Shown: positions 44,860 to 56,300 of the stretch, in pieces | How the letters are laid out: every line of letters starts with the position of its first letter | Numbering within the stretch: position 1 is the first letter of the stretch | Source: Mesorhizobium loti R88b | GTDB lineage: Bacteria > Pseudomonadota > Alphaproteobacteria > Rhizobiales > Rhizobiaceae | Direction: 5' to 3' | DNA length: 64,000 nucleotides | NCBI RefSeq assembly: GCF_013170845.1 | Contig: NZ_CP033367.1 | Coordinates: 2,419,001-2,483,000 of the forward strand | The notes under the pieces: model-generated | What the model saw: the letters and a program-made list of their open reading frames with translations, nothing else | Databases searched by the model: none | Told to the model about the DNA's origin: nothing | Program-made: the position numbers and the translations under genes

Positions 44860-47800
44860 ATGCAACGCCAGCCTCTCTCACCGCGCAATCTCAACCGCAC
44901 CAGTGCACCGCTGATGGCGCTGCTGCTGGCGTCGACGGCGCTTGTCGGCTTCACATCGGCGCGGGCGCAGGAACTGCCGACCGGCGGCAGTGTCGCGTCC
45001 GGCGGCGTCACCATCTCCAATCCGTCGTCTTCGCAACTGAGCATCAAGCAGTCGACCAGTTCGGCCATCGTCAACTGGCAGGGTTTTTCGATCGGCGCGG
45101 GTGGGACCGTCAACATCGACCAGCCGACATCGACCTCGACCATGCTCAACCGTGTCACCGGCGGCACCAGCTCGACCATCGCTGGGCAGCTCAACGCCAA
45201 CGGTCAGGTCTTTCTCGTCAATCCCAACGGCATCGCCATCTCCAAGACCGGCAAGGTCAGCGCCGCCGGCTTTGTCGGCTCCACGCTCGGCATCAGCGAT
45301 GAGGATTTCAAGGCCGGCAAGCTGTCTTTCGAAGGCAAGGGCGCTTCTGCTGCTGTCTCCAACCGGGGCGCGATCAGCATCGGCCGTGGCGGTTATGCCG
45401 CGCTGATCGGCGGCAGCGTCGACAATGCCGGTTCGATCAGTGTGCCGCTCGGCAAGGTCGGGCTGGGCTCGGGCGAGAAGGCAACGCTCGATCTCTCCGG
45501 CGACGGCTTTCTCCAGGTCTCCGTACCGACCAAGGCTGATGGCAGCAGCGCGCTGGTCAGCAATTCCGGTTTGATCAGCGCCGATGGCGGGACTGTCGAA
45601 CTCAAGGCGGCAGCGGTCCGCAATGCGGCGCGCCAGGCGGTCAACATGTCTGGTGTCATCGAGGCCCGCACGGTGTCGGGTCAATCGGGCGCCATCGTGC
45701 TTGGTGGTGATCAGGGATCCGTCGAGATTACAGGCACGCTCGACGCCTCAGCGAAGAGTGTCGGCAAGGGCGGCAAGATCACGGTCACCGGCCGCAAGCT
45801 GAAGCTCAAGGCCGCCAAGGTCGATGCCTCCGGCAAGGACGGCGGCGGCACGATCAAGATCGGCGGCGACTATCAGGGCTCCGGCACGCTGCAGCACGCC
45901 GACACCACCGAGATCGACGCGGCGACGACAATCAAGGCCGATGCGACAGGTAACGGCAATGGTGGCACCGTCATTGTCTGGTCCGATGCGGTAACGGGTT
46001 TCGAGGGCATGATCTCGGCGCGCGGCGGCGAGCAGGGTGGCAATGGCGGGTCCACCGAAGTGTCGAGCCATGGCGTCCTCGATTTCGACGGCAATGTCGA
46101 TCTGAGCGCCCGGTTCGGCGATACGGGGTACCTGCTGCTCGACCCCTACAATCTGACGATCCAGACAAACAGCGGCTCGCCTGCCGCGTCCGGATCGGGA
46201 GGGACCTACACCGCCAGCGGCAACAACTCGATCCTTCGCGTTTCAACACTACAGAGCGCGCTCGCCAACGCCAATGTCACGGTCACGACCGGCACTGCGG
46301 GCAGCCAGACCGGCGACATCACCGTTGCCAATGCCGTGACATGGTCGAGCGGCAATTCGCTGACGCTCAGCGCCAATCGCAACATCGCCGTCAATGCGAG
46401 CCTGACGTCCTCTGGCGGCGGTGCCATCAACCTGCGTGCCGACAGTTCCGGCACCGGGACGGGAACGGTGAGCTTCGCCAGCAGCGCCATCAAGGCAAGC
46501 ACGTCAGGCGTGGTCTCGATCTATTACAACCCGACGGTCAATCCGGCCGGCAGCGTGGCCAACGCGACGAGCTACACCAATCCGATCGAGAATTATTCCG
46601 GCAACATCGCCGGCGGGGGCACGCTCAACGCGGCGATGCTGGTCAACACGCTCAACGATCTGCGCAACATCAAGAACAACAGCGGCGCCAATTTCGCGCT
46701 CGGACGCAGCATCGATGCGACCGGGGCGGTCTTCACCTCGGCTGTCGTCGATACGCTGAATGGTACTTTCGACGGTCTCGGCAACACCATCTCCAACCTG
46801 GCCATAACGTCGCCCGACAGTAACGTCGGCCTGTTCGGCGACATCGCCGGCAGCGCCATTGTGCGTAATCTCAAATTGACGAATGTCGCGATCTTGGGAA
46901 CGAGCGGCTCAGCCAACAGCGCTACCATCGGCGGTCTCGCCGGAAGCAATGAGGGAACGGTCAGTGCCGTTACCGTCTCGGGCAGCGTGAGGACGGTCGC
47001 GGACTATTATCGCTCCGTCGGTGGCCTCATTGGCTTCAGCAGCGGCACGATCAGCGGCGCGATCTCGACGGCCGCCGTGCAGGCCGGGTATACCGACAAT
47101 ACCGGGGGTCTTGTCGGCGCTCTTTTCGCCGGCAGCATCGCCGGTTCTTCGGCCAGCGGCTCGGTATCCATAGGCGGGCAGAGCAGCGGCGGCGGCCTCG
47201 TCGGCGAAGCCACCTTTGGCGCCTCGATCACCGGGTCCTTCGCCACGGGAACCGTAACGGCGGGGAATGCGTCAAAGGCAGGGGGCCTGGCCGGTAATCT
47301 CGATAGCGCCTCGATCGCCACATCCTATTCCTCAAGTACCGTGTACGGTGACGGCTCCACCCAGGCTGGCGGCCTCGTCGGCTCCACGAGAGGCACGGCC
47401 AGCATCGGCACCTCCTATGCGACGGGCGCGGTCAACGCCAGTCAGGGCTATATCGGCGGGCTCGTCGGTGCTTCCCTGGACGCGACGACCACGGTCACCA
47501 ATTCCTACGCCACCGGTACGCTGACTGGCGCGACGCCTGGCGGGATCGTCGGCTACAACTCAGGCAGCATTGCCTCCTCTTATTTCGACCTCGACACCAC
47601 GGGCGCCACAGCCGCCGCCGGCTGGGGCCCCAACACGGCCACCGGCGGAACGGGGCTGCACACCAGCGACTTCCTCAAGGCGTCGAGCTTCACCGGCTGG
47701 ACCTTCGGCACCACGGGTGGCGGCGCTGGCTGGGTGATCGTCGACGCCGACTCGACGCTCAACAATGCCGGGGGTGCCGCCGGCGGCACCCGGCCGATGC

Positions 47801-50800
47801 TGCTGTCGGAGTACTCGACCACCATCACCAATGCGCATCAGTTGCAGTTGATGGCGCTCAACCTCAACGGCAAATACACGCTCGGCAACAACATCGACGC
47901 CAGCACGACGGCAGGCGGCCAGGGCGTGTGGGGCGCGTCCGGTTTCGTGCCGATCGGCAGCGCGCTGGATGCCGGCACTGGTTTCCCGGCCAATTCCAAC
48001 CTGCCGTTCGGCACGACCAATGAGCATGCCTTCACCGGCACGTTCGATGGCAAGGGCCTTACCATCTCCAACCTGTTCATCAACCGGCCGACGACCGACT
48101 ATGTCGGCCTGTTCGGCTATGCCAACGCCGCAACGCTCCAGAACGTCACGCTGACCGGCGGCTCGATCACCGGGCGTGACCATGTCGGCGCGCTTCTCGG
48201 CGGCAATCATGGCTATGCTAGCGATGGCAGCACGTACTATCCGTTCTATCTCATGAACGTTTCCGCTTCGGCGGCAGTGAGCGGGCGCGACTATGTCGGC
48301 GGTCTCGCCGGCTCGATCGAAGCCGGCTACATCAACGATGTCTCGGCAAGCGGCGCTGTCAGTGGCCGTGACTATGTCGGCGGGCTCGCCGGCTATAACA
48401 ATTCCAGCAGCGGCTGGGTGGAAGCCGTCAGCACCAATGTTGCCGCTTCTGCGACAGGGGCGGTCAGCGGCCGCAATAATGTCGGCGGCCTGTTCGGCTA
48501 TGTCCTGGCCGGCTTCTACAACACCTCCTATGCGACCGGGACTGTCACGGCGACCGGCGACAATGTCGGCGGCCTGTTCGGGCAGGCCTCCGGCCAGGTT
48601 GGCAGCGGTCCGAGCGACACCGTCTATGCAACCGGTGCCGTCACCGGACGCAACAATGTCGGCGGGCTGATCGGCCTCTCCATCTTCAGCGCTACGCAAG
48701 CCTATGCAACCGGGGCGGTGACCGGAGTCACCGCGGTCGGCGGCCTGGTCGGCAACAATGATTCCGGCGGTTATATCGATACCTCATTCGCCAACGGTGT
48801 GGTGCGCGGCGTTGACCAGGTCGGTGGCCTTGTCGGGCGCAATCTCAGCATCGTCGGTGCGATCGCCGGCACGACCGGTACCTACGCGACCGGCGCCGTC
48901 TACGGCACCAGCAATGTCGGCGGCCTTGTCGGGCTCAACGGCTCGGTTTTTTCCGGCGGCGTTTCCCTTTTTGGCCGCGTCCAAAGCTCCTATGCAATCG
49001 GCTTCGTCAGCGGCACGACCAATGTCGGCGGGCTTGTCGGCAACAACATGGCCGACACATCGGGCAACAACAAGCCGGCGACGGTCAAGACGTCTTACTG
49101 GGACACAGATACGGCCGGCGGCGGCCTCCCAGGCATCGGTGCCGGCGTTACCACGGGCACGAGCGCCAGCGCCACAGGCAAGACCACCGCGCAGTTGATG
49201 GCAGCGCTGCAGACCGGCTTCTCGTCCTCGACCTGGGGTCTCGTCGCCAACACCAGCCTGCCTTATTTCAAATGGCTCTATCCGACCGCACCGCAAGTCG
49301 TAACCGGGACTGCCTATAGCGATCGCGGCACGACCCCGCTTGCCGGTGTTGCCACGAACATCCTGGTCAATGGCACGATGACGCCTGCCTCGGCGGTTGG
49401 CTCGACCGGCGCCAATGGCTATTATTATTTCCTGCTGCCGAACGGCACGATCGCCGCAGGCGGCAGCCAGCTTCTGGTGAGCTCGAGCGGGCCATCGGCA
49501 GGCGCTACTTTCCAGCAGAACGCCACCGGTTCGCTGAGCGGGCTGTCGATCTATGGCGGCTATCTCAAGCAACAGGGCGCGGCGTCCACACTGTCCGCCC
49601 TCAACGCGGCGCGCGCCACGGCGCTCGGCAGCAACGCAGCGGCGCTCAGCCTGCTCGGCGGGCTGTCGAATGTGGAGATCGATCCGGCCTCGGCCTTCAC
49701 GACAGACCAGGCCATGAATGTGCCTGGCACGCTGGTGATTTCCTCGACGGGCGCGGTGAGCCAGACAGCGAGCATCAGCGCCAACAGCCTTCTCCTGCTC
49801 GGCGGCGGCGGCAGCTACACGCTTGCCAATTCCGGCAATGCCATCGGCACGCTAGCCGCCTCGACCGGAACGGTCAGCGTCACCTACAACGGCGACCTGA
49901 CGATCGGAGCTGTCGCCGGCATCTACGGCGTGACGGCGAGCGGCGCGGTCACGGTCAAGACTCCTGGCAAACTGACGATCGCATCGGCCGCCAAGGTCAC
50001 CGCCGGCAGCAACGCCAATGTCGTGCTCTCGGCCGGCAGCGCCTTCGTTAACAATCGCGGCAGCGACGCGGTCTCGGTTTCGGGAACCGGCCGCTGGCTG
50101 ATCTATTCGGCAAACCCGGGTGCCGACACGTTCGGCGGCCTCGACAGCGCCAACACCGCGATCTGGAATACGGCTGCCGGCGGCGCGGTACCTGCGACGG
50201 GCAATCGCTATGTCTTCGCCTACCAGCCGACGTTGACCTTCACGTCTACCAATGCGTCGATGGTCTATGGTGACTCCATCCCGACGCTGACCTATTCGGT
50301 GTCGGGCTATCAGGCTGGGGTGGCCAACGCCTATCTCGGCGACAGCGCCACCACCGCCTTCACCGGCGCGCCGACGCTCTCAACCCCCGCCACACTTGCC
50401 ACCCAGCCACTCGGAGCCGGCAGCTACACAATCACCATCGACGCCGGCAACGTCGGTGGACTGAACGGCTACGCGGTTGCCTTCAACAGCGCCGGCCTGA
50501 TTTCCGTTGCCAAGCGGATGGTCACCGTCTCGGCGAATTCCGGCCAGGGCAAGACCTATGGCGATGCCGATCCATCGTCCTATGGCTACACCTACTCCGA
50601 TCTCGGCAGCGGCACGGCTCTGGTCGGCTCGCTCGACCGCGACGCCGGCCAGGACGTCGGCACATACGCGATCAATCAGGGTTCGCTGACCAACGCCGCC
50701 AATGCGAATTACGACATCAGCTTCGTCAGCAACGATTTCACCATCGCCAAGCGGGCTATCACGGTCACTGCGACCGCCGGCCAGGGCAAGACCTACGGCA

Positions 50801-53334
50801 ATGCCGATCCGTCATCATACGGCTACACCTATTCGGATCTTGGCACGGGCGCGGCCCTGGTTGGCTCCCTCGACCGCGCTTCGGGCGAGGATGTCGGCAG
50901 CTACGCTATCGGCCAGGGTTCGCTCACCAACGCAAGCAATTCGAACTACGATATCAGCTTCGTCAGCAATGATTTCAGCATTGGCAAGCGGGCTGTCACG
51001 GTCACTGCCACCGCTGGCCAGGGGAAGACCTACGGCAATGCCGATCCGTCATCCTACGGTTACACCTACTCGGATCTCGGCACGGGTGCGGCACTTGTCG
51101 GCTCACTCGACCGCGACGCGGGCGAGGATGTTGGTACCTATGCGATCGGTCAGGGCTCGCTGAGCAACGCCAACAATGCGAACTACGACATCACCTATGT
51201 CGGTTCGAATTTCAGCATCGGCAAGCGGGCAATCACCGTCACGGCCGATACCGGCCAGGGCAAGACCTACGGCAATGCCAATCCGTCGTCCTATGGCTAC
51301 GCCCACTCCGACCTGGGCACTGGCGTTGCGCTGGTTGGCGCGCTCGACCGTGACGCGGGCGAGGATGTTGGCACCTATGCGATCGGGCAAGGCACACTGA
51401 CCGACGCCAACAACTCCAACTATGACATCAGCTATACCGGCGCCGATTTCAGCATCGGCAAGCGGTCCGTCACCGTCACGGCGACTGCCGGCCAGGGCAA
51501 GGCCTATGGCGATAGCGCCCCGGCATCCTACAGCTATACCTACTCCGATCTCGGCAGTGGCGCGGCGCTGGTTGGCGCGCTCGACCGCGACGTTGGCGAG
51601 GATGTCGGCACTTATGCGATCGGCCAAGGCACACTGACCGACGCCGCCAATTCGAACTACGACATCACTTATGTCGGCGGCAGCTTCAGCATCGGCAAGC
51701 GGGCGGTCACGGTCACAGCGACAGCCGGCCTGGGCAAGACCTACGGCAATGCCGATCCGTCATCGTACGATTATACCTATTCGGACCTTGGCACTGGTGT
51801 GGCGCTGGTCGGTGCGCTCGACCGCGCTTCGGGCGAGGATGTCGGCAGCTATGCCATCGGGCAGGGCACGCTCACCAATGGCGCCAACTCGAACTACGAC
51901 ATCAGCTTCGTCAGCAACGATTTCAGCGTCGGCAAGCGGGCTATCACGGTCACTGCGACCGCTGGCCAAGGGAAGACCTACGGCAATGCCGATCCGTCAT
52001 CCTACCTCTATAGCTATTCGGACCTTGGCACGGGTGTCGCGCTGGTTGGCTCTCTCGATCGCACTTCGGGCGAGAATGTCGGCAGCTATGCCATCGGGCA
52101 GGGCACGCTCACCAATGGCGCCAACTCGAACTACGACATTAGCTTCGTCAGCAACGATTTCAGCATCGGCAAGCGGGCAGTGACGGTGACGGCGGCTGCC
52201 GGGCAGGGCAAGATTTATGGCGATGCCGATCCATCGTCCTATGGCTACAGCTATTCCGATCTCGGCAATGGTACGGCTTTGGTTGGTGCGCTCGACCGCG
52301 TCTCCGGCGAGAATGTCGGCAATTATGCGATCGGACGCGGCACGCTCACCGATGCCGCCAATTCGAACTACGACATCACCTATGTCGATGCCGGCTTCAG
52401 CATCGGCAAGCGGTCGGTGACGGTGACGGCCGATGCTGGCCAGGGCAAGACCTATGGCGATATCGATCCGTCCTCGTACAGCTATACGTTCACCAGCCTC
52501 GGCACCGGCGTGGCGCTGGTTGGCGCTCTCGACCGCGCTGCCGGAGAGACGGTCGGCGACTATGCGATCGGCCAGGGCAGTATCACCAACGAGGCCAATT
52601 CAAACTACGACATCAGCTATGCCGGAGCCCACTTCAGCATCGCCAAGCGATCGGTGACAGTCACGGCGAATGCCGGCCAGGGCAAGGTCTACGGCGACGC
52701 CGATCCGTCGTCCTATGGCTACAGCTATTCCTATCTTGGCAATGGCGTCGCACTGGTCGGCGCGCTGGACAGGGCCGCTGGCGAGAACGCCGGCAGTTAC
52801 GCAATCGGCCAGGGCACGCTGACCAACACGGCAAACGCGAACTACGACATCACCTATGTCAGTTCGGATTTCACCATCGGCAAGCGCCCCATCACGGTCG
52901 TGGCGGATGCGCAAAGCCGGCCGCAAGGCACGCCCAATCCTGCGTTCACCTACACGATCGGCGGACTGGGACTGGTCGGAAGCGATACGCTAACCGGCGC
53001 GCTCTCGACCGACGCTACGCCTGCCAGCATCCCGGGCATCTACGCGATCGAACAGGGAAGCCTCACTGCTTCGGCCAATTATGAGCTGACCTATATCGGC
53101 GCCGATCTCGTTGTCTCGGCTCCCAATACGGTGCCAGCATCGGACGCCGCCAGCACCGTCGCCCACAATACCCATGCCCATGGCGCCGGCGCGCCGGCTC
53201 CCGTCTTCTTCACCGGCCAGCAGGCGGATGGCGATACTGAAGCGCTGGTCGAGGATCCGCGGCTTGGTGGCTTCGCCTTCTGCCAGGGTATCGCGCAGAC
53301 CGCCTCCGTGTGCACCGTCGCATCGGTCCAATAG
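44860..53334 (+). CDS. Giant TpsA exoprotein (filamentous hemagglutinin N-domain), first copy
   Basis: From ATG 44860 the protein has 2824 residues. A signal peptide (to ARAQ-ELP, about residue 37) precedes the TPS secretion domain (38-300) with NPNGIAISKTGKV. Many GLUG-type VGGLVG repeats follow (about 700-1450), then ten exact-length MBG-type repeats of 79 residues (1885-2674), a degenerate repeat, and a C-terminus with C2808 and C2818. It is expected on the cell surface, exported by the upstream TpsB, and may serve in adhesion or biofilm formation. I could find no other cysteine in the mature part. A long earlier frame exists but overlaps TpsB. Confidence 0.92.
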   Translation: MQRQPLSPRNLNRTSAPLMALLLASTALVGFTSARAQELPTGGSVASGGVTISNPSSSQLSIKQSTSSAIVNWQGFSIGAGGTVNIDQPTSTSTMLNRVTGGTSSTIAGQLNANGQVFLVNPNGIAISKTGKVSAAGFVGSTLGISDEDFKAGKLSFEGKGASAAVSNRGAISIGRGGYAALIGGSVDNAGSISVPLGKVGLGSGEKATLDLSGDGFLQVSVPTKADGSSALVSNSGLISADGGTVELKAAAVRNAARQAVNMSGVIEARTVSGQSGAIVLGGDQGSVEITGTLDASAKSVGKGGKITVTGRKLKLKAAKVDASGKDGGGTIKIGGDYQGSGTLQHADTTEIDAATTIKADATGNGNGGTVIVWSDAVTGFEGMISARGGEQGGNGGSTEVSSHGVLDFDGNVDLSARFGDTGYLLLDPYNLTIQTNSGSPAASGSGGTYTASGNNSILRVSTLQSALANANVTVTTGTAGSQTGDITVANAVTWSSGNSLTLSANRNIAVNASLTSSGGGAINLRADSSGTGTGTVSFASSAIKASTSGVVSIYYNPTVNPAGSVANATSYTNPIENYSGNIAGGGTLNAAMLVNTLNDLRNIKNNSGANFALGRSIDATGAVFTSAVVDTLNGTFDGLGNTISNLAITSPDSNVGLFGDIAGSAIVRNLKLTNVAILGTSGSANSATIGGLAGSNEGTVSAVTVSGSVRTVADYYRSVGGLIGFSSGTISGAISTAAVQAGYTDNTGGLVGALFAGSIAGSSASGSVSIGGQSSGGGLVGEATFGASITGSFATGTVTAGNASKAGGLAGNLDSASIATSYSSSTVYGDGSTQAGGLVGSTRGTASIGTSYATGAVNASQGYIGGLVGASLDATTTVTNSYATGTLTGATPGGIVGYNSGSIASSYFDLDTTGATAAAGWGPNTATGGTGLHTSDFLKASSFTGWTFGTTGGGAGWVIVDADSTLNNAGGAAGGTRPMLLSEYSTTITNAHQLQLMALNLNGKYTLGNNIDASTTAGGQGVWGASGFVPIGSALDAGTGFPANSNLPFGTTNEHAFTGTFDGKGLTISNLFINRPTTDYVGLFGYANAATLQNVTLTGGSITGRDHVGALLGGNHGYASDGSTYYPFYLMNVSASAAVSGRDYVGGLAGSIEAGYINDVSASGAVSGRDYVGGLAGYNNSSSGWVEAVSTNVAASATGAVSGRNNVGGLFGYVLAGFYNTSYATGTVTATGDNVGGLFGQASGQVGSGPSDTVYATGAVTGRNNVGGLIGLSIFSATQAYATGAVTGVTAVGGLVGNNDSGGYIDTSFANGVVRGVDQVGGLVGRNLSIVGAIAGTTGTYATGAVYGTSNVGGLVGLNGSVFSGGVSLFGRVQSSYAIGFVSGTTNVGGLVGNNMADTSGNNKPATVKTSYWDTDTAGGGLPGIGAGVTTGTSASATGKTTAQLMAALQTGFSSSTWGLVANTSLPYFKWLYPTAPQVVTGTAYSDRGTTPLAGVATNILVNGTMTPASAVGSTGANGYYYFLLPNGTIAAGGSQLLVSSSGPSAGATFQQNATGSLSGLSIYGGYLKQQGAASTLSALNAARATALGSNAAALSLLGGLSNVEIDPASAFTTDQAMNVPGTLVISSTGAVSQTASISANSLLLLGGGGSYTLANSGNAIGTLAASTGTVSVTYNGDLTIGAVAGIYGVTASGAVTVKTPGKLTIASAAKVTAGSNANVVLSAGSAFVNNRGSDAVSVSGTGRWLIYSANPGADTFGGLDSANTAIWNTAAGGAVPATGNRYVFAYQPTLTFTSTNASMVYGDSIPTLTYSVSGYQAGVANAYLGDSATTAFTGAPTLSTPATLATQPLGAGSYTITIDAGNVGGLNGYAVAFNSAGLISVAKRMVTVSANSGQGKTYGDADPSSYGYTYSDLGSGTALVGSLDRDAGQDVGTYAINQGSLTNAANANYDISFVSNDFTIAKRAITVTATAGQGKTYGNADPSSYGYTYSDLGTGAALVGSLDRASGEDVGSYAIGQGSLTNASNSNYDISFVSNDFSIGKRAVTVTATAGQGKTYGNADPSSYGYTYSDLGTGAALVGSLDRDAGEDVGTYAIGQGSLSNANNANYDITYVGSNFSIGKRAITVTADTGQGKTYGNANPSSYGYAHSDLGTGVALVGALDRDAGEDVGTYAIGQGTLTDANNSNYDISYTGADFSIGKRSVTVTATAGQGKAYGDSAPASYSYTYSDLGSGAALVGALDRDVGEDVGTYAIGQGTLTDAANSNYDITYVGGSFSIGKRAVTVTATAGLGKTYGNADPSSYDYTYSDLGTGVALVGALDRASGEDVGSYAIGQGTLTNGANSNYDISFVSNDFSVGKRAITVTATAGQGKTYGNADPSSYLYSYSDLGTGVALVGSLDRTSGENVGSYAIGQGTLTNGANSNYDISFVSNDFSIGKRAVTVTAAAGQGKIYGDADPSSYGYSYSDLGNGTALVGALDRVSGENVGNYAIGRGTLTDAANSNYDITYVDAGFSIGKRSVTVTADAGQGKTYGDIDPSSYSYTFTSLGTGVALVGALDRAAGETVGDYAIGQGSITNEANSNYDISYAGAHFSIAKRSVTVTANAGQGKVYGDADPSSYGYSYSYLGNGVALVGALDRAAGENAGSYAIGQGTLTNTANANYDITYVSSDFTIGKRPITVVADAQSRPQGTPNPAFTYTIGGLGLVGSDTLTGALSTDATPASIPGIYAIEQGSLTASANYELTYIGADLVVSAPNTVPASDAASTVAHNTHAHGAGAPAPVFFTGQQADGDTEALVEDPRLGGFAFCQGIAQTASVCTVASVQ
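44890..46149 (+). repeat. Duplicated TPS-domain block, copy 1
   Basis: This 1260-base stretch of the first TpsA gene matches 53381-54640 in the second without net insertion or deletion. The similarity starts at CTCAACCGCACC and fades after the codons for DPYN. It encodes the signal peptide end and the secretion domain. Confidence 0.85.
50512..52881 (+). repeat. Ten tandem 237-base MBG-type repeats in the first TpsA
   Basis: Ten units of exactly 237 bases (79 residues) each begin KR(A/S/M)-(I/V)TV and carry GQGKTYG-ADPSSY and NYDI. An older, diverged unit lies on either side. The equal length of all ten suggests recent expansion or homogenisation. Confidence 0.95.
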
Positions 53335-53350
53335 CTGGGGAGGGGACAGC

Positions 53351-56300
53351 ATGCACTACCGGCCCTTCTCCCCACTGCATCTCAACCGCACCAGTGCACC
53401 GCTGATGGCGCTGCTGCTGGCGTCGACGGCGCTTGTCGGCTTCACATCGGCGCGGGCGCAGGAACTGCCGACCGGCGGCAGTGTCGCGTCCGGCGGCGTC
53501 ACCATCTCCAATCCGTCGTCTTCGCAACTGAGCATCAAGCAGTCGACCAACTCGGCCATCGTCAACTGGCAGAGTTTTTCGATCGGTGCCGGCGCCACCG
53601 TCACCATCGACCAGCCGACATCGACCTCGACGATGCTTAACCGTGTCACCGGCGGCACCAGCTCGACCATCGCCGGGCAGCTCAACGCCAACGGCCAGGT
53701 CTTTCTCATCAATCCCAACGGCATTGCCATCTCCAAGACCGGCAAGGTCAGTGCCGCCGGCTTTGTCGGCTCCACGCTCGGCATCAGCGACGAGGATTTC
53801 AAGGCCGGCAAGCTGTCTTTCGAAGGCAAGGGCGCTTCTGCTGCTGTCTCCAACCAGGGCGCGATCAGCATCGGTCGCGGCGGCTATGCCGCGCTGATCG
53901 GCGGCAGTGTCGACAATGCGGGATCGATCAGCGTGCCGCTCGGCAAGGTCGGGCTGGGCTCGGGCGAGAAGGCAACACTCGATCTCTCCGGCGACGGCTT
54001 TCTGCAGGTTTCCGTGCCGACCAAGGCCGACGGCAGCAGCGCGCTGGTCAGCAATTCCGGTTTGATCAGCGCCGATGGCGGCACGGTCGAGCTCAAGGCG
54101 GCAGCGGTCCGGAATGCGGCGCGCCAGGCGGTCAATATGTCCGGCGTCATCGAGGCGCGCACGGTGTCCGGCAAGTCCGGCGCCATTGTGCTGGGCGGCG
54201 ATGAAGGGTCTGTCGAAGTCTCCGGCAAGCTCGACGCTTCGGCCAAGGCGGGCGGCAAGGGTGGCAAGATCGCGGTCACCGGCCGCAAGCTGAAACTCAA
54301 GCATGCCGTCGTCGATGCCTCCGGCAAGGATGGCGGCGGCACGGTCAAGATCGGCGGCGACAAGCAGGGTTCCGGCAGCCTGCAACGCGCGGCAACGACC
54401 GAGATCGATGCGGCAACCACGATCAACGCCGATGCGACCGGCACCGGCGATGGCGGCACGGTCATTGTCTGGTCCGACGAGAAGACGAATTTCGCCGGCA
54501 AGATCTCGGCTCGCGGTGGCGAGCGCGGCGGCAATGGCGGCTTCACCGAAGTGTCGGGCAAGCAACGCCTCGATTACACAGGTGAGGTCGACCTGCGCGC
54601 CCGCTTCGGCGACACTGGCGACCTGTTGCTTGATCCCTACAACGTCACCATCTCGAATGGTGCCGATACCGGCGGTTTCACTGCCAACTCCAACGACAGC
54701 GTCATCAACGTCACCACGCTGCAGAACCAGCTGGCGATGGCCAATGTCACCATTTCGACGGGCAGCGGCGGCTCGCAGGCCGGCGATATCACCATCGCGG
54801 CGCCGATCAGCTGGAGCGCCAACACGCTGACGCTCAACGCCTATCACTCGATCGTCTTCAATGCGAACGCCACGATCGGCGGTGTCGGCGGCATTTCATT
54901 GGTCACCAACAATGGCGGCAGCGGCGGCACAATCTCCTATGCGCTCGGTGCGAAGATGACTTTCACGGGCACGCAAGGGGCGCAGGCGCTGTCGATCAAC
55001 GGGCAGAGCTATGCACTGATCTACGACGTCAACCAGTTGCAAGCGATCAACAGCGGGCTGAACGGGCGCTACGCACTCGCCAACGACATCGAAGCCAGTT
55101 CCACCTATTCGTGGAACAATTTGCTGGGGTTCACGGCGCTCGGCACCGACGGCAACACCAACATCCAGAATGGCGGCAACGGCTTCAACGGCACGTTCGA
55201 CGGGCTCGGCCACATCATCAACCAGATCTGGGTCCGACAGATCCCGGCGAATTATGTCGGCCTGTTCGGCTATGTCGGCGGGGCCGGCGTGGTGCGCAAT
55301 GTCGGGCTCGTCGACAGCTACACCAGCGGCTCCTACGAAACGGGTGCGATCGCTGGTTGGAACAACGGCACGATCTCCGGCGTCTGGGCCAGCGGCTATC
55401 TCCAAGGCGTCAGCAGTTCGGGCGGCCTGGTCGGCCGAAATGACGGTACCGTCACGCGATCATTCTCTACCGTGGCTGTCGATAGCAACAACGCAAACAA
55501 TGTCGGCGGTATCGTCGGCTACAATGGCCCCGGCGGCATTGTCAGCCAAGTCTATGCCTTGGGAAGCGTGCTCGGCGGTCAATATGTAGGCGGCCTGGTC
55601 GGATTCAACAGCGGCGCCGTCAGCGACGGCTATTCCACCGGCGCAGTCAACGGGACGACCGGCTCTACCTCCATCGGAGGCAGCGTCGGCTTCTCGTACG
55701 GGACGGTCACGAATGTCTATTTCGACACCACGACGTCCGGAACGACCACGGGCGTATCCGGTAATGGCACCGCGGGCGTCACCAGCACGGGTCTCACCAC
55801 AGTGCAACTGCAAGGCGGTTACGCCGCTAGCCTGAGCGCGGCCTTCGGTGGCGGCACCGGAGGCCTTTATCCCTATCTGAAGAGCTTTTATCCGAACGGG
55901 GTCCAGGCGATTTCCGGCATTGCCTACAAGGACAGCGGCGTCACCCCGCTCTCTTCCGGCACGAAGCAACCCTATTATGTGAAGAATCCCGGCTTCGTCA
56001 CCGGCGTCTCGAACGGTGTCGACATCGGCACCGTCACCACTGGCGTCAATGGCTATTACTATATCGCCGTGCCGACCGGCTGGATCAACGACAGCGTGCT
56101 GGCCTACACCGTGCGCGATGCGGATCCGGCCAATAGCTCGGGCGCGCAAAACGGCGTGACGTTCCGGACAGGCCTGTCGGGCGGAAATGTCTCCAACCTG
56201 AACGTCTACGGCAATTGGCGTCTCGATGAAGCGGACAGCTCGATCACGTCCCTTTCGACGCTGCAAGACGCGGCTTCCGCGACGGTCGGCTCGACCTATG

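Noticed and set aside
53210..54847. A 545-codon minus-strand frame, with a similar one opposite the first TpsA
   Set aside because: The two frames resemble each other only because the sense strand is duplicated. No independent evidence of coding.
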